In this document: one piece after another, positions 21,398 to 30,091 of the stretch | Layout of the letters: every line of letters starts with the position of its first letter | How positions within the stretch are numbered: the stretch's first letter is position 1 | Source of the DNA: Gymnodinialimonas phycosphaerae | GTDB lineage: Bacteria; Pseudomonadota; Alphaproteobacteria; Rhodobacterales; Rhodobacteraceae | DNA: 64,000 nucleotides | Direction of reading: 5' to 3' | Assembly: GCF_019195455.1 (NCBI RefSeq) | Contig: NZ_JAIMBW010000001.1 | Location: forward strand, 1,364,001 to 1,428,000 | The notes under the pieces: generated by a model | The model's database searches: none | What the model saw: the letters and a program-made list of their open reading frames with translations, nothing else | Told to the model about the DNA's origin: nothing | Position numbers and translations under genes: made by a program

Positions 21398-22384
21398 ATG
21401 ACCTCTTTTTCTGCCAAATCCCCCAAGGACGTCGTTTTCGTCGTTTACCCCGATTGCGTGCTTCTGGACCTCGTGGGGCCGCTACAGGTCTTCACCCATG
21501 CGCGAGAGACGCCCTTGGGCCCGGCGCCCTATGTCACCCACGTGACCTCCAAAGCCGGCGGCGTGATCGCCACCAACACCATCGTTGAAATCGACAGCAG
21601 CCCCGTTGGGGCGTGGCAGACACGGGCGCTCCACACGCTTGTCATCGTTGGCGGGGACGGCGTCTATGCCGCCGCACAGGACGCGGCATTCATCGACCAG
21701 ATCAAGAACGTGGCGCGCAACGCCCAAAGGGTCTGCTCGGTTTGTTCCGGAGCGATCATCCTGGCCGCCGCAGGCCTTCTGGACGGGCGTCGCGCCGTCA
21801 CGCATTGGGAGGATTGCACCCGTCTGGCCGAGGGCTATCCCGCCGTGCAGGTCGAGGTCGATCCGATCTACATCAAGGACGGCTGCCTTTGGACCTCTGC
21901 CGGGATCACCGCTGGCATCGACATGTCGCTTGCAATTATCGAAGAGGATCTGGGACCTGCCGCAGCGCTTGCCATGGCCCGGTCTTTGGTGACGCCCATG
22001 CTCCGCTCGGGCGGGCAATCGCAGTTCAGCGCCGAGTTGGATCGTCAGGCCCACGACACGCAGGGCCGCTTTGTGCCGCTGCACGCTTGGATCAGGGATC
22101 ACCTGGACAAGAAGATCACGGTGGAGGATATGGCGCAGGTCTGCGCCATGAGCCCGCGCAGTTTCTCACGCCGCTACACGCAGACCATGGGAACGCCGCC
22201 TGCCAAGGCGGTCGAGGCGATCCGTGTGGATCGTGCCCGCGATCTGCTATCGGGGACCGACCACAGCATACAAGCCATCGCTGCGCTATGCGGTTTCGGC
22301 GATGACGAGCGGATGCGCCGCGCTTTCCTGCGCCAGATAAACACCTCTCCCTCGGAGTTCCGCAAGCAGTTCCAACTGCGCTAA
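21398..22384 (+). CDS. GlxA-family AraC-type transcriptional regulator
   Basis: This is a 328-residue regulator with an N-terminal DJ-1/PfpI-like sensor domain (residues ~10-190, with VVYPDCVLLDLVGPLQVF and the elbow-like CSVCSGAIILAAAG) and a C-terminal AraC DNA-binding domain (~225-325, ending in IAALCGFGDDERMRRAFLRQ, typical second helix-turn-helix). The ATG at 21398 has AAAGGA just upstream. It is divergent from the DUF1272/DJ-1 pair with a 66-base gap, so it probably controls them. The sensor is likely non-catalytic as in other members. Confidence 0.88.
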   Translation: MTSFSAKSPKDVVFVVYPDCVLLDLVGPLQVFTHARETPLGPAPYVTHVTSKAGGVIATNTIVEIDSSPVGAWQTRALHTLVIVGGDGVYAAAQDAAFIDQIKNVARNAQRVCSVCSGAIILAAAGLLDGRRAVTHWEDCTRLAEGYPAVQVEVDPIYIKDGCLWTSAGITAGIDMSLAIIEEDLGPAAALAMARSLVTPMLRSGGQSQFSAELDRQAHDTQGRFVPLHAWIRDHLDKKITVEDMAQVCAMSPRSFSRRYTQTMGTPPAKAVEAIRVDRARDLLSGTDHSIQAIAALCGFGDDERMRRAFLRQINTSPSEFRKQFQLR

Positions 22385-22420
22385 GTCATGCCGCTGTTCA
22401 ACTTCATCGTCGCTTAGAGC

Positions 22421-23182
22421 CTAGAACGCGTCCCGCAGGCGCGACACGCTGCCCGCCAGCAGTGCCAGATCAACGCCTACGGCGGTAAACCCGGTGCCCT
22501 TGTCGATATACCGCTGCCCTTGGCCCGGATCCAACGTCAGGATGCCGGAAGGCACCCCAAGGGCGGCCAATCGCGCGATGGCCTCATCGATCTTGGCGAC
22601 CACGTCGGGGTGGCTCGTCTGGCCCGGAAACCCCATGGAGGCGCTCAGGTCAGCGGGACCAATGAAGATCGCATCGACGCCGTCGGTGGAGGCAATGGCG
22701 TCGAGGTTGTCCATGCCGCGCGCGGTCTCGATCTGAAGGATCAGGCACAGCTCTTCCTCCACTGTCGTGAAGTAATTCTCGACCCGCCCATACCGCGTGG
22801 CGCGGGTGACACCCGCCATGCCACGAATGCCGCGCGGGCCATAGCGCATGGCGGCCACGGCCTCTGCCGCTTTTTCGGCCGTCTCGATATAGGGCACCAG
22901 CAGCGACTGCGCGCCCATGTCCAGAAGGCGCTTGAACAGGACCGGGTCGTTGGCGGCGGGCCGCACCACGGCGGCGGTCCCGGGATAGCCCGCGATGGCC
23001 TGCAACGCGGGCTGCACGTCAATGGTCTCCACGGCAGAATGCTCGCAATCCACAAGCACCCAATCAAACCCCGCACCGGCCAGCATTTCAGGCACGGTAT
23101 TGCCGCCGATCGTGTTCCAGATCCCCAATTGGTGCTGTCCCGCCTTCAGGGCCGCTTTGAACGTATTGGTGGGATTTTTCAT
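22421..23182 (-). CDS. HpcH/HpaI family aldolase (class II, sugar-acid type)
   Basis: This 253-residue enzyme is a metal-dependent aldolase of the GarL/HpaI/YfaU kind that cleaves 2-keto-3-deoxy acids to pyruvate and an aldehyde. Visible are FDWVLVDCEHS near residue 40, VRPAANDP, the metal-ligand Glu in LILQIETARGMDNL near 150 and the metal-ligand Asp in FIGPADLSASMG near 175. Length is normal. It ends the minus-strand TRAP operon and follows dctM by 21 bases, so it likely degrades the imported acid. The exact keto-acid cannot be told; 2-keto-3-deoxygalactarate and 4-hydroxy-2-oxo-acids are candidates. Confidence 0.87.
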   Translation of the reverse strand: MKNPTNTFKAALKAGQHQLGIWNTIGGNTVPEMLAGAGFDWVLVDCEHSAVETIDVQPALQAIAGYPGTAAVVRPAANDPVLFKRLLDMGAQSLLVPYIETAEKAAEAVAAMRYGPRGIRGMAGVTRATRYGRVENYFTTVEEELCLILQIETARGMDNLDAIASTDGVDAIFIGPADLSASMGFPGQTSHPDVVAKIDEAIARLAALGVPSGILTLDPGQGQRYIDKGTGFTAVGVDLALLAGSVSRLRDAF

Positions 23183-23203
23183 CGAGTGCCTCTTTGTGAC
23201 AGG

Positions 23204-24499
23204 TCAGCCGCCATAACCGAATGTACGGGGCAGCCAAAGGACGATACCGGGGAACAGCAGCAACACAAGCAGCGCCGCCACCAGTACCAAAAGAAAGCCC
23301 CAGATCTCGGTTATGATTTCCTTGAGCGGGATGCCCGTGACCGCGTTGATCACGAACAAGAGAATGCCGTAGGGCGGCGTGATCAGTCCGATCATCGAAT
23401 TCACGACGACCAGCACCCCGAAGTGGACCAGATCGATCTCTAACTCGCGACAGGCAGGGATGAACAGGGGCACGATCACGAGGATGATCGTAGTGGCATC
23501 CAGCACGCAGCCCAGGGCGAGGATCAGCAGGTTGACCAACAGCAGGAACACGATGGGGTGCATGTCGATACCAACAAGGGCATCGGCGACCATGGCGGGG
23601 ATATTCTCGGACACGACGATATAGTTGAGGATCAGCGCCCCACCGATGACGATGCCCACCGCCGCCGACGACCGCGCGCTTTCCACGAAGATGCCATAGA
23701 GCGCGCGCAGGGAAAGGGCCCGGTAGAACAGCCCCGCAAGCAGCAGCGCATAGAGGGCGGCGACGGCGGCGGCCTCGGTCGGCGTGGTGACGCCGCCATA
23801 GATCCCATAGAGCAAGATCACCGGCATCAGCAGCGCGGGAAAGGCGTGGGCCGTCTTGCGCGGCAGGGCACGCAGGGGCACCAGCGCTTCCATCGCGAAG
23901 CCGCGTTTGTGGGCGATAAAGCTGTTCATGCCCATCAATACCGCGCCCATCAACAGCCCCGGCACGATGCCCGCCAGAAACAGCGCCCCGATAGAGGATT
24001 GCGAGACCAGCGCGTATAGCACCATCGGGATAGACGGCGGGATGATCGGCCCGATGGTGGCCGAGGCCGCGGTGATCGCCGCCGCATAGCCGCGCGGGAA
24101 CCTGTCGCCCTTGGTCATCATCCCGATGATGATCTTGCCGATGCCCGCCGCATCCGCCACGGCGGACCCCGACATGCCTGAAAAGATCAGTGAAGCCACG
24201 ACATTGACGTGACCCAACCCGCCCCGGAACCGCCCCACGACGCTGACGCAGAAGCCCAGAAGCCTGTCCGATATGGTGCCCGCATTCATGATGTTGGCGG
24301 CGACGATGAATAGCGGCACGGCCAACAGCACGAAGCTGTTCAACAGCCCCTGGATGATCTTCTCGCCCGCCAAGGCGAGATCCAGCCCCGCGAGACCCAG
24401 ATAAACCAGCGACGCCAGAATGATCGCATAGCCGATTGGCGTGCCGATGCCTGCCAGCAGGAACAGCGTGGCAATGCACATGAGAAGCTCGAAACTCAT
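23204..24499 (-). CDS. dctM: TRAP transporter large permease (DctM family)
   Basis: This is a 431-residue protein with many hydrophobic helices. DctM landmarks are GMSGSAVADAAGIGKIIIGMM, ATIGPIIPPSIPMVLYALVSQSSIGALF and LITPPYGILLFV. It overlaps the small permease by 4 bases. This is the second TRAP set of the window and differs clearly from the first (8.8-11.7 kb). It is likely to import a sugar acid degraded by the aldolase and dehydrogenase around it. Confidence 0.94.
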   Translation of the reverse strand: MSFELLMCIATLFLLAGIGTPIGYAIILASLVYLGLAGLDLALAGEKIIQGLLNSFVLLAVPLFIVAANIMNAGTISDRLLGFCVSVVGRFRGGLGHVNVVASLIFSGMSGSAVADAAGIGKIIIGMMTKGDRFPRGYAAAITAASATIGPIIPPSIPMVLYALVSQSSIGALFLAGIVPGLLMGAVLMGMNSFIAHKRGFAMEALVPLRALPRKTAHAFPALLMPVILLYGIYGGVTTPTEAAAVAALYALLLAGLFYRALSLRALYGIFVESARSSAAVGIVIGGALILNYIVVSENIPAMVADALVGIDMHPIVFLLLVNLLILALGCVLDATTIILVIVPLFIPACRELEIDLVHFGVLVVVNSMIGLITPPYGILLFVINAVTGIPLKEIITEIWGFLLVLVAALLVLLLFPGIVLWLPRTFGYGG

Positions 24500-25086
24500 G
24501 CATCGTCCTTGGGCGACACCGCGACGGGCGCATGGGCGCTGTCGGGCGGGCCGTTACGGATCACGTCCACAAAGCGCCACGCATAGCGCGCAATCAGCGC
24601 CGCCATGAATACCATGTAGATGATGAAAATCCATTTCAGGCGGATCTTGTCGCCGGTGAACGGGTTCTCGACCGAGGACGTGCGGCGGATCCGCATGAAG
24701 TCCACGTAGTCCCACATGGGCAGGAACGACCAGACCATGCCACCCACGATCGCGGCGGCGCCCACAAGCGCCATGACCCGGCGCGGCCCGCGCGGCGCTG
24801 CAAGGTAGAGAATATCGAAGGTCACATGGTCCTTGTCGCGCACGCAAAAGGCGCAGCCGAAAAAGACGATCCAGATCCAAAGGATCAAGCACAGCTCCAG
24901 CGTCCAGCCCAAGGGCGCGATGGTGCCAAGCCACGGGACTGTCTCGGCCCACCCGAGGGAGGCGATGATCTGGGGGGAATAGCGTGATCCGATCTGTAGA
25001 AGAAAGGTCGCGAACATCGCAGCAAGCATGGCCCCCGCGATGGCATCCGTCCCGGTGGTGACCCAAGTCCTGATCTTCTCAATCAT
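24496..25086 (-). CDS. dctQ: TRAP transporter small permease (DctQ family)
   Basis: This is a 196-residue four-helix membrane protein. Helices fall near residues 15-35, 60-80, 98-118 and 145-165, with the family-typical CVRDKDHVTFDIL stretch after helix two. It has a longer connecting loop (MWDYVDFMRIRRTSSVENPFTG) than the first DctQ, as in the sugar-acid/gluconate branch of TRAPs. It overlaps dctM by 4 bases and follows the binding-protein gene by 47 bases. Confidence 0.92.
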   Translation of the reverse strand: MIEKIRTWVTTGTDAIAGAMLAAMFATFLLQIGSRYSPQIIASLGWAETVPWLGTIAPLGWTLELCLILWIWIVFFGCAFCVRDKDHVTFDILYLAAPRGPRRVMALVGAAAIVGGMVWSFLPMWDYVDFMRIRRTSSVENPFTGDKIRLKWIFIIYMVFMAALIARYAWRFVDVIRNGPPDSAHAPVAVSPKDDA

Positions 25087-25133
25087 GGGGGCAGCCTCCG
25101 GGACGGATCGTGTCGTGTCGCGTCAACCAGCGC

Positions 25134-26141
25134 TTAGTTTGCGCCAAGGGCGTTGATCTGGTCCAACACGCCTTCGGGCCATGTCTCGGCGAACTCACTG
25201 CCCAGATAGGCGGCCTGCACGGCCTCGCGGAAGGCGGCAACGTCGGGCTCGTAGACTTCCATGCCCTCGCCTTCCAGGAAGGCCACCAGCTCGCCTTCCA
25301 ACTCCAACTGGCGCACGCGACCGGCCTCGGCCGCGGCATCGGCGGCCTCTTGCACCGTGGCTTGCTGCTCGGGCGTCAGGGATTGGAACACCGCCTCGGA
25401 GATGGCGATGTAGTTGAGGTCCACGAGGTGCGAGGTCAGGACGATCTGGTTCGTGACCTCGTAGAACCGCGCGTCGACCACGGTGGGCAGCGGGTTGTCC
25501 TGCCCATCCACAGCACCGGTGGAAAGGGCCGTGTAGACCTCATTGAAGGCCATGGGCGTGGGCGCCGCCCCAAGGGCAGAACCAAGGAACTGCCACGCAT
25601 CGGTGCCAGGCATGCGCAGGTTCACCCCGGCCAGATCATCGGGGGTCATCACCTCCAGCTCTTCGCGGGTCTGTCGCAGGTTCACCTGACGGCGGCCAAG
25701 GTACATGACCGACAGAAGGCGCACGCCAAGTTCATCGATCACGGTCTGGTGGAACGGCTCGAACAACGGGTCGTTGAACACGGCGACCTGATGGGCCGCG
25801 TCCTGATGGACGTAGCCAGCGGTGAAAATCGAGAATTCGGGGAAGAATTGCGCAAGTTCCTGGGCCGAGGTGATCGACATCTCCAGGTTGCCACGGCTGA
25901 TCGCCTCCAACTCGGTACCCTGGGCGAACAGCGTGGCGTTGTAACTTGGCGTGTAGGTCGCGAAATCCGCAACTGCGGGTCCGAAGACTTCGGTCATGGC
26001 GACAGCGCGCTGGTCGGTTTCCGACCCGGCCATCGACATGCGAAGTTCGATCGCGTGGCCGTCGGCGAATGCCATGCCTCCCACCAGGGTTGCCGCAAGG
26101 GCCGCAGACAGCGTCGTGCGGCGGGTCAGGGTCTTGATCAT
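25134..26141 (-). CDS. dctP: TRAP substrate-binding protein (DctP family)
   Basis: This 335-residue receptor has an N-terminal signal ending ...LVGGMAFADG; the TRRTTL run makes a Tat-type export possible, otherwise Sec. Mature-domain features are VNLRQTREELEVMTPDDLAGVNLRMPG with the ligand-binding Arg, and AFNEVYTALSTGAVDGQDNPLP, a classic DctP segment. GGGAGG lies 5 bases before the ATG at 26141. It heads the dctP-dctQ-dctM-aldolase set. The Gfo/Idh gene upstream is on the same strand after 104 AT-rich bases, where a promoter could sit. Confidence 0.92.
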   Translation of the reverse strand: MIKTLTRRTTLSAALAATLVGGMAFADGHAIELRMSMAGSETDQRAVAMTEVFGPAVADFATYTPSYNATLFAQGTELEAISRGNLEMSITSAQELAQFFPEFSIFTAGYVHQDAAHQVAVFNDPLFEPFHQTVIDELGVRLLSVMYLGRRQVNLRQTREELEVMTPDDLAGVNLRMPGTDAWQFLGSALGAAPTPMAFNEVYTALSTGAVDGQDNPLPTVVDARFYEVTNQIVLTSHLVDLNYIAISEAVFQSLTPEQQATVQEAADAAAEAGRVRQLELEGELVAFLEGEGMEVYEPDVAAFREAVQAAYLGSEFAETWPEGVLDQINALGAN

Positions 26142-26245
26142 GGTGTCCTCCCAAGGATTGTTGATCGTTTTTTTAGCAGCATGCCGGGTTCTCAGATTAT
26201 TACAAGGCGTTTGACGGAATATCCGATACTTCAAGAAATCTGCCG

Positions 26246-27301
26246 TCAGGCCGACCCAGCTGAAATCTGGACGGCCTCGCCGGTTTCGGCCGAGCCCTGT
26301 ATAGCCTCGATCACCGCCAGCGTGCGCATGCCTTCGCGCGCGGAAACGCGCGGGGCGACCCCGTCTCGTATCACCGCGCCGAAATGAGCGATCTGGCGAA
26401 CCAGAGGGTCCGCGGCCTCCTGTGCAAGGTGCGTGGCGCTGATGGGCTGCCACCAATCGGGGGCTTTCCCGCTATGGGACCAGACCCGCAGATCCGGGAG
26501 CGACAGCGCCGCACGGGAGCCGCCGATCAGGTAGCAGCTTTCGGCGGTGGCGGGGTAGACGGCGTTTTCGCGCGCGGTCATTTCCCAACTCCAGGGGGCA
26601 GCGATCGCGTCCGACACGGTGAGGGTGCCAAGCGCCCCGCTCTCAAACGTCAGTAGCGCCGCCGCCACGTCCTCATTCTCGGACCCGCGACGCGAGGGGG
26701 CGGCCACGGCACGCACGGAAATAACCTCTCCGCAGAGGTGTCGAAGCAGGTCCACATCGTGGACGAGGTTGACGGATATCGGCCCCGCCCCCTTTTGTTT
26801 GCGCCACGGCGAGGCTTCAAAATAGGCGTCTGGCTTGTAGAACCAACATGTCGCCTGAACCGCGCGCACCTCTCCCAAGATACCCGAGGTGATCACCTCA
26901 TGCGCCTTCTCGATCAGGGGATTATAGCGGCGATGATGGCCCACCAGCACGGGCACGCCGCGCGCCTCTGCTGCATCGACGACCCGCTGCCCCTCCGCCA
27001 CCGATGTGGCAATCGGCTTCTCGATCAGGACCGGCAGGGCGCGGTCGATGCAGATCAAGGCCTGCGCCGCGTGCTGCGGCGTCGGGGTCGCGATGATGAC
27101 GCCCTCGGGGCGCGTTGCCTCGATCATTTCGGGAAGTGAATCGTACCACGGCACCCCTAAACGATGCGCCTCCACCTGCCCCGCCTCTGCGGGATCGGCG
27201 ACGCCCACCAACTCGACCCCCGGCTGCCTGGCAATGGCCTGAGCATGGCGACGACCGATAAGCCCAAGGCCCGAAATGGCAAGGTGGATGCTTTGGGTCA
27301 C
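26246..27301 (-). CDS. Gfo/Idh/MocA family NAD(P)-dependent dehydrogenase
   Basis: This 351-residue oxidoreductase has an N-terminal Rossmann domain (GLGLIGRRHAQAIA, residues ~14-27) and the family motif EKP in PVLIEKPIAT near residue 95. A C-terminal alpha/beta domain contains VHDVDLLRHLCG (catalytic His/Asp region) near 180. It probably oxidises a sugar or inositol-like polyol. The GTG at 27301 has TAGGAG seven bases upstream, better than the in-frame TTG at 27307. It is divergent from the GntR regulator and on the same strand as the TRAP genes, so it is likely part of that sugar-acid pathway. Confidence 0.88.
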   Translation of the reverse strand: MTQSIHLAISGLGLIGRRHAQAIARQPGVELVGVADPAEAGQVEAHRLGVPWYDSLPEMIEATRPEGVIIATPTPQHAAQALICIDRALPVLIEKPIATSVAEGQRVVDAAEARGVPVLVGHHRRYNPLIEKAHEVITSGILGEVRAVQATCWFYKPDAYFEASPWRKQKGAGPISVNLVHDVDLLRHLCGEVISVRAVAAPSRRGSENEDVAAALLTFESGALGTLTVSDAIAAPWSWEMTARENAVYPATAESCYLIGGSRAALSLPDLRVWSHSGKAPDWWQPISATHLAQEAADPLVRQIAHFGAVIRDGVAPRVSAREGMRTLAVIEAIQGSAETGEAVQISAGSA

Positions 27302-27327
27302 GCGCAAGCTCCTACGCTGAAATCGAA

Positions 27328-27372
27328 GGCGCTACGTACGTGCGCCGGGCGTGTACTGAACGGTACGAGTAC
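27328..27372. promoter_or_regulatory. candidate GntR operators in the divergent gap
   Basis: Two dyads lie in the 190-base gap between the dehydrogenase and gntR. One is GGCGC-(TACGTACGT)-GCGCC at 27328-27346, whose core ACGTACGT is self-complementary. The other is GTACT-N10-AGTAC at 27353-27372. The rest of the gap is AT-rich near 27390-27420. FadR/FCD regulators bind short palindromes close to their own gene, so one of these may be the operator controlling both directions. This is inference from position and symmetry. Confidence 0.35.
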
Positions 27373-27491
27373 GCTTCCGGATTCGCAATAATACATGATA
27401 TTTTTTCGTTCATCTGATTTCTGTGACCGTTGCCTCGCGCCTGCGAAGCTGGTAGGCGCACGTCAACACGACGGGCAAACTGGGGATCCAA

Positions 27492-28157
27492 ATGGACCAA
27501 AGCGCCGCCACCGTTGGGGCAAACACCTATCAACGGATCAAGCGTGACATCATCTTTGGCGCGCTGCAGCCCGGTGCAAAGCTGAAGCTTGACGCCCTGA
27601 AGGCGCGTTATCCGGCCAGCCTTTCGACCCTGCGCGAGGCGCTGAACCGCTTGGCCAGCGACGGCTTCGTCGACGCGCCAGAGCAACGCGGCTTCTTCGT
27701 GACGCCCGTGTCGCAAGCCGACCTGACCGAGATCGCCAACCTGCGTGTCCTGCTCGAATGCCACGCCCTGCGCGAAAGCATCGCCAATGGCGACACGGAG
27801 TGGGAGGGCAACCTAGTCGCCGCCCGACACAAATTGACCCAGATGGAGCAGCGGTTACTGCGTGGCGATCATTCCGAGGAAGAGACGTGGAAGCGCTATG
27901 ATTGGGAGTTTCACCTCGCCCTTATCGAGGCCTGCAATTCCCGCAACCTGCTGTCTCTGCATTCGCGTATCTACGATAAATACCTTCGATATCAGATGCT
28001 TGTCCTAACTCACCGCGGCCAGGAAGCCGCAACCGAGCACGACAAGATCCTGCAAGCCGCCCTCGCCCGCGATGCAGGCACAGCGACGGCACTGCTGGAG
28101 GTGCACATCCGCAACGGTCTGGTGCACGCCGCGTCGGCGCTTACCCCGGCCCGCTGA
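27492..28157 (+). CDS. GntR-family regulator with FCD domain
   Basis: This is a 221-residue regulator with an N-terminal winged helix (residues ~10-75; ASLSTLREALNRLASDGFV is the recognition segment) and a C-terminal all-helical FCD domain with its metal-binding residues visible in YDWEFHLALI, ATEHDKILQAA and LEVHIRNG. Such proteins sense small carboxylates. The gene is divergent from the Gfo/Idh dehydrogenase and TRAP genes, its probable targets, and converges with the aldo/keto reductase 13 bases away. Confidence 0.9.
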   Translation: MDQSAATVGANTYQRIKRDIIFGALQPGAKLKLDALKARYPASLSTLREALNRLASDGFVDAPEQRGFFVTPVSQADLTEIANLRVLLECHALRESIANGDTEWEGNLVAARHKLTQMEQRLLRGDHSEEETWKRYDWEFHLALIEACNSRNLLSLHSRIYDKYLRYQMLVLTHRGQEAATEHDKILQAALARDAGTATALLEVHIRNGLVHAASALTPAR

Positions 28158-28170
28158 GCGGCGCGACCGC

Positions 28171-29001
28171 CTACATCATCTTGAAGACCGAGGGGTCTGG
28201 GCCCGTGCGCAGACCCACATCCAGCCCCGCGATGTCGGCCATCTCCGCGTCGGTCAGGGTGAAATCGAAAACGTCCAGGTTTTTTGCCTGCCGGTGCGGC
28301 TTGACCGACCGCGGGATCACCGCATTGCCCAGTTGGATGTGCCACCGAAGGATCACCTGCGCCGGGCTTTTGCCGGTGCGCGCGGCGGCCTTCGCGATCG
28401 GCTCTGCCTCGAACGAACGCCCGTTGCCCAGGGGCGTCCAGGCCTGTGTCACGATCCCGTGGGCCGCGTGAAATGCGCGCATTTCTGGCTGTTGCAGCTC
28501 GGGATTGAGCTCGATCTGGTTGAGCACCGGGGCCTCTCCGGTCTCTGCGATGATCCGTTCCAGATGGTCCGCGTTGAAGTTGGACGTCCCGATAGAGCGC
28601 ATCAACCCCTCGTCCCGCATCTCGATAAAGGCTTGCCACGTTTCCAGATAAAGGTCCTGGCTTGGAACCGGCCAATGGATCAGCACCAGGTCCAGCTGCT
28701 CGACCCCGATGGTCTTCAGGCTTCGCTCAACCGAGGCGCGGGCCTTGGCGCGCCCCTGCTCGTTGTTCCAGACCTTGGTGGTGATGAAAACCTCATCGCG
28801 CGGCACGCCCGAGGCGCACAATCCCTCGCCCAGACCAGCCTCGTTCATATAAAGATACGCGCCATCGATCATCCGATACCCGATCTCAAGGGCCGAGCGC
28901 ACGGCCTCTCCGGCGATATCCTGGGGCACCTGCCAGATGCCGAACCCCAGCTGCGGGATCTGGGTGCCATCACGAAGTGGAATGCGGGGGATGTCGGTCA
29001 T
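28171..29001 (-). CDS. aldo/keto reductase
   Basis: This is a 276-residue NADPH-dependent reductase with the AKR barrel. The catalytic tetrad is seen in GYRMIDGAYLYMNE (Asp and Tyr near residues 47 and 52), TTKVWN (Lys near 76) and LVLIHWPVP (His near 108). The C-terminal VIPRSVKPHRQAKNLDVFDF is the cofactor-binding loop. It resembles 2,5-diketo-gluconate reductase-type AKRs. It lies 28 bases after the ABC ATPase gene on the same strand and probably belongs to the sugar-uptake operon rather than to the GntR locus. Confidence 0.9.
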   Translation of the reverse strand: MTDIPRIPLRDGTQIPQLGFGIWQVPQDIAGEAVRSALEIGYRMIDGAYLYMNEAGLGEGLCASGVPRDEVFITTKVWNNEQGRAKARASVERSLKTIGVEQLDLVLIHWPVPSQDLYLETWQAFIEMRDEGLMRSIGTSNFNADHLERIIAETGEAPVLNQIELNPELQQPEMRAFHAAHGIVTQAWTPLGNGRSFEAEPIAKAAARTGKSPAQVILRWHIQLGNAVIPRSVKPHRQAKNLDVFDFTLTDAEMADIAGLDVGLRTGPDPSVFKMM

Positions 29002-29029
29002 GGCATTGATTCTCCTTGTTTTCGGCGGC

Positions 29030-30091
29030 TCAGGTCAGGGTCAACCGCTGTCCCGTCGCGGCATCAAAAGGATGGACTGTCTCGGCGCTGAAGCCAAGAT
29101 TGATCGTCTCCCCGGGCTTGGGCGGCGTGCGCCCCGAGGCGGTGGCGGTCAATTCCATCCCGTCGACATCCACATAGACCAGCGTTTCGGAGCCCAGGGG
29201 CTCGGCGACCGAAACGGTTCCGCTCAGGAACGTCTCGGCCTCCGCCGTCAGATCCTCGGGCCGGACGCCTAGGTGAACCTCCCCCCCCTTCGGCACAGAA
29301 ATCCCGGGTATTTCAACGACATGCCCATTCTTCAGCTGTACCCCTGACCCGGTGCTTTCCACCGGCAAAAGGTTCATCGCCGGCGCTCCGATGAACTGCG
29401 CCACGAAGGTGTTGGCCGGCGAGTGATAGACCTGCGCCGGGGTGCCGATCTGCTGGATATGGCCGTCCTTCATGATCACGATACGGTCGGCCATGGTCAT
29501 CGCCTCGACCTGATCGTGGGTCACGAAAACCATCATGCGGCCCATGCTGGCATGGAGTTTCTTGATTTCCAGCCGCATCTGGGTCCGCAACTGCGCATCA
29601 AGGTTCGACAGCGGCTCGTCAAACAGGAACACGTCAGGGTCGCGCACCATCGCGCGGCCGATTGCGACGCGCTGACGCTGCCCGCCCGACAGCTGCGAGG
29701 GCTTGCGTTCCAGCAGGTCCGTCATGTCGAGGATCTTGGCAACCTCTTCAATTCGCGCGTTCTTGTCCGCTTTCGACAGCTTGGAGGTTTTCAACCCAAA
29801 GCCGATGTTTCGGCGCACCGACATGTGCGGATAAATGGCGTAGTTCTGGAACACCATGGCGATGTTGCGCTCTTTCGGTTCCAGGTTATTCACCACGCGA
29901 CCGCCGATTTCGATGGTACCCGACGTGATCTCTTCAAGTCCGGCGATCATCCTGAGCGTTGTGGATTTTCCGCATCCGGAGGGGCCGACAAGCACAACGA
30001 ATTCCCCCGGCGCCACGGTCAGATTGATCGCGTGCAGCACCTCTGTCTCTCCGTACCGCTTCACGAGGTCGCTCAGGATCAAATCGGTCAT
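29030..30091 (-). CDS. sugar ABC transporter ATPase (UgpC/MsmK/MalK type)
   Basis: This is a 353-residue ATPase with Walker A GPSGCGKSTT (~residue 37), signature LSGGQRQRVAIGRA (~135), Walker B VFLFDEPLSNLDA and the H-loop THDQVEAMT. A C-terminal TOBE regulatory domain follows from ~240 (LGVRPEDL). This is the standard plan for carbohydrate importers with two MalF/G-type permeases, which are encoded upstream in the same operon. It overlaps the lyase gene start-to-stop by 4 bases. Confidence 0.93.
   Translation of the reverse strand: MTDLILSDLVKRYGETEVLHAINLTVAPGEFVVLVGPSGCGKSTTLRMIAGLEEITSGTIEIGGRVVNNLEPKERNIAMVFQNYAIYPHMSVRRNIGFGLKTSKLSKADKNARIEEVAKILDMTDLLERKPSQLSGGQRQRVAIGRAMVRDPDVFLFDEPLSNLDAQLRTQMRLEIKKLHASMGRMMVFVTHDQVEAMTMADRIVIMKDGHIQQIGTPAQVYHSPANTFVAQFIGAPAMNLLPVESTGSGVQLKNGHVVEIPGISVPKGGEVHLGVRPEDLTAEAETFLSGTVSVAEPLGSETLVYVDVDGMELTATASGRTPPKPGETINLGFSAETVHPFDAATGQRLTLT

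Noticed and set aside
23088..24533. 481-codon minus-strand frame overlapping dctM and the aldolase gene
   Set aside because: It lies in another frame of two well-supported genes and is Arg/Gly/His-rich.
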